64,000 nucleotides of DNA from a bacterium (lineage in GTDB: Bacteria > Acidobacteriota > Thermoanaerobaculia > Multivoradales > J023): positions 1-64,000 of the forward strand of contig JAAELT010000460.1 in NCBI GenBank assembly GCA_024226315.1, given 5' to 3'. Below, piece after piece: positions 60,642 to 64,000 of this stretch. The number at the start of each line of letters is the position of its first letter. The first letter of the stretch is position 1. The position numbers and the translations under genes are program-made. The notes under the pieces are model-generated. The model was not told the origin of the DNA. It was given only the letters and a program-made list of their open reading frames with translations, and made no database searches.

Positions 60642-62482
60642 GGATGTGTCTCCCGGGTGTGCTCGGCGGCCGCGTTGCCGCCCATGGTTCGAGGACCGAG
60701 TGCCCAGGCCGAGAAATCTCCCGACTCGAAGCCGTCGGAGAAGATATCGACGATCTGGAAGAAGGTCATCATGCCGTTCCCGGAGTGCTCCAGGATGTGG
60801 CAGTGAGCCAGCCAGCCGCCGGAGCGCGTGGCGGTCGGCACCTTGCCGGACGCGCTCACCTGACCCTCGCGGCCGGTGTCGTCGAAGGTCACGGCTAAGC
60901 GGCTGATACTGAAGCTGCGGCCGGGAACGGTGCCCGGGCGCCGCTTGATCAGGAAGGTGTCCTTGTTCTCGAGATGGCTGGCCGGCTCGACGAAGTTGCG
61001 ATCAGGGTCGTCGGGAAAGTCCAGATCGACGAACTCGGTCTCGATGTGCTGGAAGCCGAAGCCGTGGGTGTGGAAGTTGTGATGCCCGCCGGTGAGGTTC
61101 TTCACCTCCCAGACATAGATGCCGCCGGCGCGCACCGTGTGGACGTCCTCGGGCGTCAGCATCGGAAACGGCTTGCCCGGCTCCTGGATGAAGAAGGTCA
61201 CCTCGCCGGTCTGCCAATCAGGGAAGGTGTGCCCCATGACCAGCGGCAATGCCGGAGCGCCGGTGGCGTCGATGGCCTCGATCCGGCGCAGCGCGGTAGG
61301 CGGCTCGAACTCGGTGTCGGTCGCTTCGCCGGTCAGGAGGATCGTGGCGTAGAGCTCCGACGCGCGAGTGCCGTCGGGCACATTGTGGGCCAGGGCCACC
61401 GTCCCGTCGGGCAGGAAGTCCACGCTGTGGCGGCCGCGCTGGGTATCGTGCCATTCGAAGTGCAGCGGCGCGCCGTCTTCGTTGGCGAGCGGAAAAAACA
61501 AGATGTCGGCCCGCTCCCCCGGCGTCAGCAGCAGCCCGGTGGTCGGGTCCGGGTCGGACGGGTGCCTGCCGCCGGGGAGCGGCAGCCCACCGCCCGGCGT
61601 GACCGCCGCCGGCGGCACCTCGATCGGCTCCTCGAGCAGACCCTGGTCGCCGCCGATGCGCCAGAAGGGATGGTCCGGTACCGACAGGCGCATGAAGCGG
61701 GCGTTGGCGACGTTGATCACGCGAATGCGGTGCGGGACCCCCTGCTCCAGGGTCAGGTCGGGCCTGCGGATTCCGTTCAGCAGCTGCAAGTTGCCCTCCC
61801 GACCATTGAGCTGCTCGAGGGCGACCTGTTCCCGCGTGCCGGTGAACGGCTCGGGAATCTGGCCGTCGGGGTCCATCAGCAGGTCGTCGACGATGAAGAC
61901 GTGCTCCCGCTGCGGCAGGCCGTGCAGCGCGTCCGACGCCGGATCGCGCACGATGAGCGCGCCGTAGAGGCCTCTCTCCACTTCCACGTTGGGCCGCACG
62001 TGGGGGTGGTACCAGAAAGTGCCGGCGTGGAGCAGCGGAAACTCGTAGCGGAAGGTACCGCCGGGCTCGACCGTCAGCTGCGCCAGGTTGCTGCCGTCCA
62101 TGTTTGCGGGCGTCTCGACGCCGTGCCAGTGGACGGTGGTCTCTCGCGGCAGGTCGTTGCAGAAGTTGACGATCAGCGTGTCGCCGACCTCGGCCTCGAT
62201 CATCGGCCCCGGGATGACGCTGTTGTAGGTCCAGACCGCCGTCGAGCTGCCGATGCCGAAGCCCCACACGGCCTCGCGGGCGGTGAGGTTGATCTCGACC
62301 ACGTCGTCGGCCGGGTCGACGTCCTCGGCGAGCGCCGGACGCACCGTCAGGTCGAAGCTCGCCGGCTGCGCCACGCTGCCGGCATCGCAGCTCTGGGCCT
62401 GGGCGGGAGCATCGATCGCGCCGAAGCTCAGCGCCGCGACGCTATGAACGAGAACTCTACCCAGCACTCGACGTGTCGACAA
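60638..62482 (-). CDS. Secreted multicopper oxidase with FESGD tail
   Basis: The frame continues far upstream as an antisense shadow of the GGDEF gene. TTG at 62482, with GGAG 8 bases before it, gives 614 residues and a signal peptide ('HSVAALSFGAIDAPAQAQ'). All four copper motifs are present: 'TTVHWHGVETPANMDGS', 'HAGTFWYHPHV', 'GGHHNFHTHGFGFQ' and 'GGWLAHCHILEHSGNGM' (type 1 ligands Cys, His, and likely Met). Three cupredoxin domains are expected for this length. 'FSDGFESGDFSAW' near the end is followed by 23 extra residues before the stop, unlike its neighbour. It may oxidise metals or phenolics. Confidence 0.87.
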   Translation of the reverse strand: MSTRRVLGRVLVHSVAALSFGAIDAPAQAQSCDAGSVAQPASFDLTVRPALAEDVDPADDVVEINLTAREAVWGFGIGSSTAVWTYNSVIPGPMIEAEVGDTLIVNFCNDLPRETTVHWHGVETPANMDGSNLAQLTVEPGGTFRYEFPLLHAGTFWYHPHVRPNVEVERGLYGALIVRDPASDALHGLPQREHVFIVDDLLMDPDGQIPEPFTGTREQVALEQLNGREGNLQLLNGIRRPDLTLEQGVPHRIRVINVANARFMRLSVPDHPFWRIGGDQGLLEEPIEVPPAAVTPGGGLPLPGGRHPSDPDPTTGLLLTPGERADILFFPLANEDGAPLHFEWHDTQRGRHSVDFLPDGTVALAHNVPDGTRASELYATILLTGEATDTEFEPPTALRRIEAIDATGAPALPLVMGHTFPDWQTGEVTFFIQEPGKPFPMLTPEDVHTVRAGGIYVWEVKNLTGGHHNFHTHGFGFQHIETEFVDLDFPDDPDRNFVEPASHLENKDTFLIKRRPGTVPGRSFSISRLAVTFDDTGREGQVSASGKVPTATRSGGWLAHCHILEHSGNGMMTFFQIVDIFSDGFESGDFSAWALGPRTMGGNAAAEHTRETHP

Positions 62483-62728
62483 TCTCTGACTCCGGCTCGT
62501 TTTCCACCCGATCGGCTCATTCCGGACCGCACAAGGGTACACAACAAGACGAGGACGAGGCATCACCTGGTTCGAGATACGGCGGAGGAGGCACCGCCGG
62601 TCGCCTCGACTGGGCGATGCGCGAACCCGGAGGGCCGAGCCGGGCCCCGTGCTTGCCTTTCCCAGAGCTTCTGTATAGCATTTTATCAATAGATGTGCAG
62701 AAGTAGATCGTAGCGAGTAGAGTGCAGC
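62483..62728. promoter_or_regulatory. Divergent control region, oxidase and GGDEF genes
   Basis: These 246 bases separate two divergent genes. An AT-rich patch at about 62664-62700 (CTGTATAGCATTTTATCAAT) is the only likely core promoter, facing the GGDEF gene. Nothing else is recognisable. Confidence 0.35.
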
Positions 62729-64000
62729 ATGAGCTGCCGAGCCCGGAATCTTCCGGCCGGCGGCTCCACGGAACCGAGACGAGTGCGCGAGCTCACGGAA
62801 GCGACCAAACGGCGCCAGCCCGGCACCTTTGCCTCTGGCGCCGGCAAGCCGCTCGCGCTGGCCGCGGCCGGGCGGTCGTCGGAAACGCTGCTCTCGGGCG
62901 AGAAGCGGGCGCTCGAGATGATCGCCGCCAACGCCCCCCTCCAGCCGATCCTGGACACTGTTAACCAGGTGATCGAGGCCCGCCTGCCGGGAACGCTGTG
63001 CTCCGTCCTGCTGCTCGATCCGGCCGAGCGCCGCCTGCGCCACGGCTCGGCGCCGAGCCTGCCCGAGGCCTACCGCGCCGCCATCGACGGTCTGGCGATC
63101 GGACCGGAGGTGGGCTCTTGCGGCACCGCCGCCTACCTGGGCCGCCAGGTGATCGTCTCGGACATCGCCAGCGATCCGCTCTGGGCCGACTACCGGGAGC
63201 TGGCGCGGCGCCACTCGCTGGCCGCATGCTGGTCGACGCCGATCTACTCCTCGACCCAGGAGATCCTGGGGACCTTCGCGGTCTATTACCGCGAGAGCCG
63301 CGCGCCGACGACCGTCGACCTCGAGGTCATGGAGCGGATGACGCATCTGGCGGGCATCGCCATCGAGCGCCACCGATCCGACGAGGCGACCCGCGAGCTG
63401 GCCGAGAAGCTCTCCTTCCAGGCCACCCACGACTCCCTGACCGGCCTGCTCAACCGCTACGAGTTCGAGCGCCGGATGAGGCGCCTGCTCGAGGAGGCGC
63501 GCCGCCACCAGGGCGAGCACGCGCTGTGCTACATGGATCTCGATCAGTTCAAGATCATCAACGACACCTGCGGCCACGTGGCGGGCGACGAGCTGCTGCG
63601 CCAGCTCGGGCACCTGCTGGGCAACCAGGTCTTCCAGCGGGATACGCTGGCCCGGCTGGGCGGCGACGAGTTCGGCGTGCTGCTCGAGAACTGCTCGCTG
63701 GGCAAGGCCAAGAAGGTCGCCGACACCCTGCGCCGCGCGATCGAGGGCTTCCGCTTCCTGTGGGAGGGCAAGAGCTTCTCGGTCGGTGTCAGCATCGGCC
63801 TGGTGCCGATCAGCGAGGCCAGCGACAGCCTGACCGGCATCCTGCGGGCGGCGGACTCGGCCTGCTACGTGGCCAAGGACGAGGGCCGTAACCGGATTCA
63901 CACCTACCGCGCCGACGACGCCGAGCTGGCCCGGCGCTCGGGCGAGATGCGCTGGGTCAACCGGATCCGGCTGGCGCTCGAGGAAGACCGGTTCCACCTC
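62729..64000 (+). CDS. GAF-GGDEF signalling protein, probably with EAL (3' end beyond window)
   Basis: ATG at 62729 opens a frame that runs to the right edge (424 codons). Residues about 80-215 are a GAF domain ('PLQPILDTVNQVIEARLPGT', 'GSCGTAAYLGRQVIVSDIAS'). Residues about 235-395 are a diguanylate cyclase domain: 'LTGLLNRYEFERRM', 'CYMDLDQFKIINDTCGHVAG', 'RLGGDEFGVLLE'. The active-site GGDEF is intact; the inhibitory RxxD is not at its usual place. The final 'EMRWVNRIRLALEEDRFHL' is the usual linker into an EAL phosphodiesterase domain, so the full protein probably has both. Confidence 0.88.
   Translation, partial: MSCRARNLPAGGSTEPRRVRELTEATKRRQPGTFASGAGKPLALAAAGRSSETLLSGEKRALEMIAANAPLQPILDTVNQVIEARLPGTLCSVLLLDPAERRLRHGSAPSLPEAYRAAIDGLAIGPEVGSCGTAAYLGRQVIVSDIASDPLWADYRELARRHSLAACWSTPIYSSTQEILGTFAVYYRESRAPTTVDLEVMERMTHLAGIAIERHRSDEATRELAEKLSFQATHDSLTGLLNRYEFERRMRRLLEEARRHQGEHALCYMDLDQFKIINDTCGHVAGDELLRQLGHLLGNQVFQRDTLARLGGDEFGVLLENCSLGKAKKVADTLRRAIEGFRFLWEGKSFSVGVSIGLVPISEASDSLTGILRAADSACYVAKDEGRNRIHTYRADDAELARRSGEMRWVNRIRLALEEDRFHL

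Noticed and set aside
62483..63997. N-terminal extension of the multicopper oxidase frame to 63997
   Set aside because: This part is antisense to the GAF-GGDEF gene; a TTG with a ribosome binding site and signal peptide at 62482 explains the oxidase.

Overview
The window is a high-GC bacterial chromosome segment carrying long secreted repeat proteins, Ser/Thr kinases fused to TPRs, an ECF sigma factor paired with a kinase, an acidobacterial-type VWFA protein, DUF5916, DUF2723 and M16 peptidase pairs, and secreted proteins ending in an 'F.DGFESGD.SAW' tail. This combination suggests Acidobacteriota, perhaps the Thermoanaerobaculia. That placement is inference from gene content; no rRNA gene is present.

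Layout. 1-9332 (minus): a giant surface protein that runs off the left edge, made of 20 'ETG..TG.FEG' modules arranged as five copies of a four-module block, then a tandem array of about 89-residue Ig-like domains. 9754-18627: DUF5916 outer-membrane protein, methyltransferase, two large GT-C-type membrane proteins, a dockerin/TSP3 secreted protein preceded by a kink-turn-like RNA element, and an ACT-domain regulator. 18748-22983 (plus): an apparent operon with a cNMP-binding protein, two START-like proteins, an M20 peptidase and an alpha/beta hydrolase. A 42-bp dual-palindrome tandem array lies between this operon and the convergent CGNR regulator. 24020-27090: TonB-C/TPR protein, a DUF433/DUF5615 toxin-antitoxin pair, an orphan antitoxin beside a decayed PhyH-like gene, and a YjjG-type nucleotidase. 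27360-31615: an M16/M16/metallophosphoesterase operon and two small membrane proteins; then a YihY/BrkB protein and tRNA-Ala(CGC) with a clear promoter.

33465-48430 is a signalling block. A winged-helix ParA-like ATPase with an RGGLGRTT P-loop, a GAF-PAS histidine kinase and a lone receiver form a tightly coupled three-gene operon. Next come a small secreted Cys peptide, a secreted protein, a membrane protein with about 13 WD40 repeats outside and a class III nucleotide cyclase inside, a WD40 lipoprotein, a pentapeptide-repeat membrane protein, and a cNMP-binding PP2C phosphatase. The cyclase could make the ligand for this phosphatase and for the cNMP-binding protein at 18748. Visibly lower GC at about 43.8-47.2 kb suggests acquisition.

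48474-56276 holds three paralogous kinase-TPR proteins, the third translationally coupled to an ECF sigma factor. 56278-62482 is a secreted-protein cluster (gene remnant, VWFA protein, LVIVD-repeat protein, multicopper oxidase). The right edge is a GAF-GGDEF protein that continues past the window.
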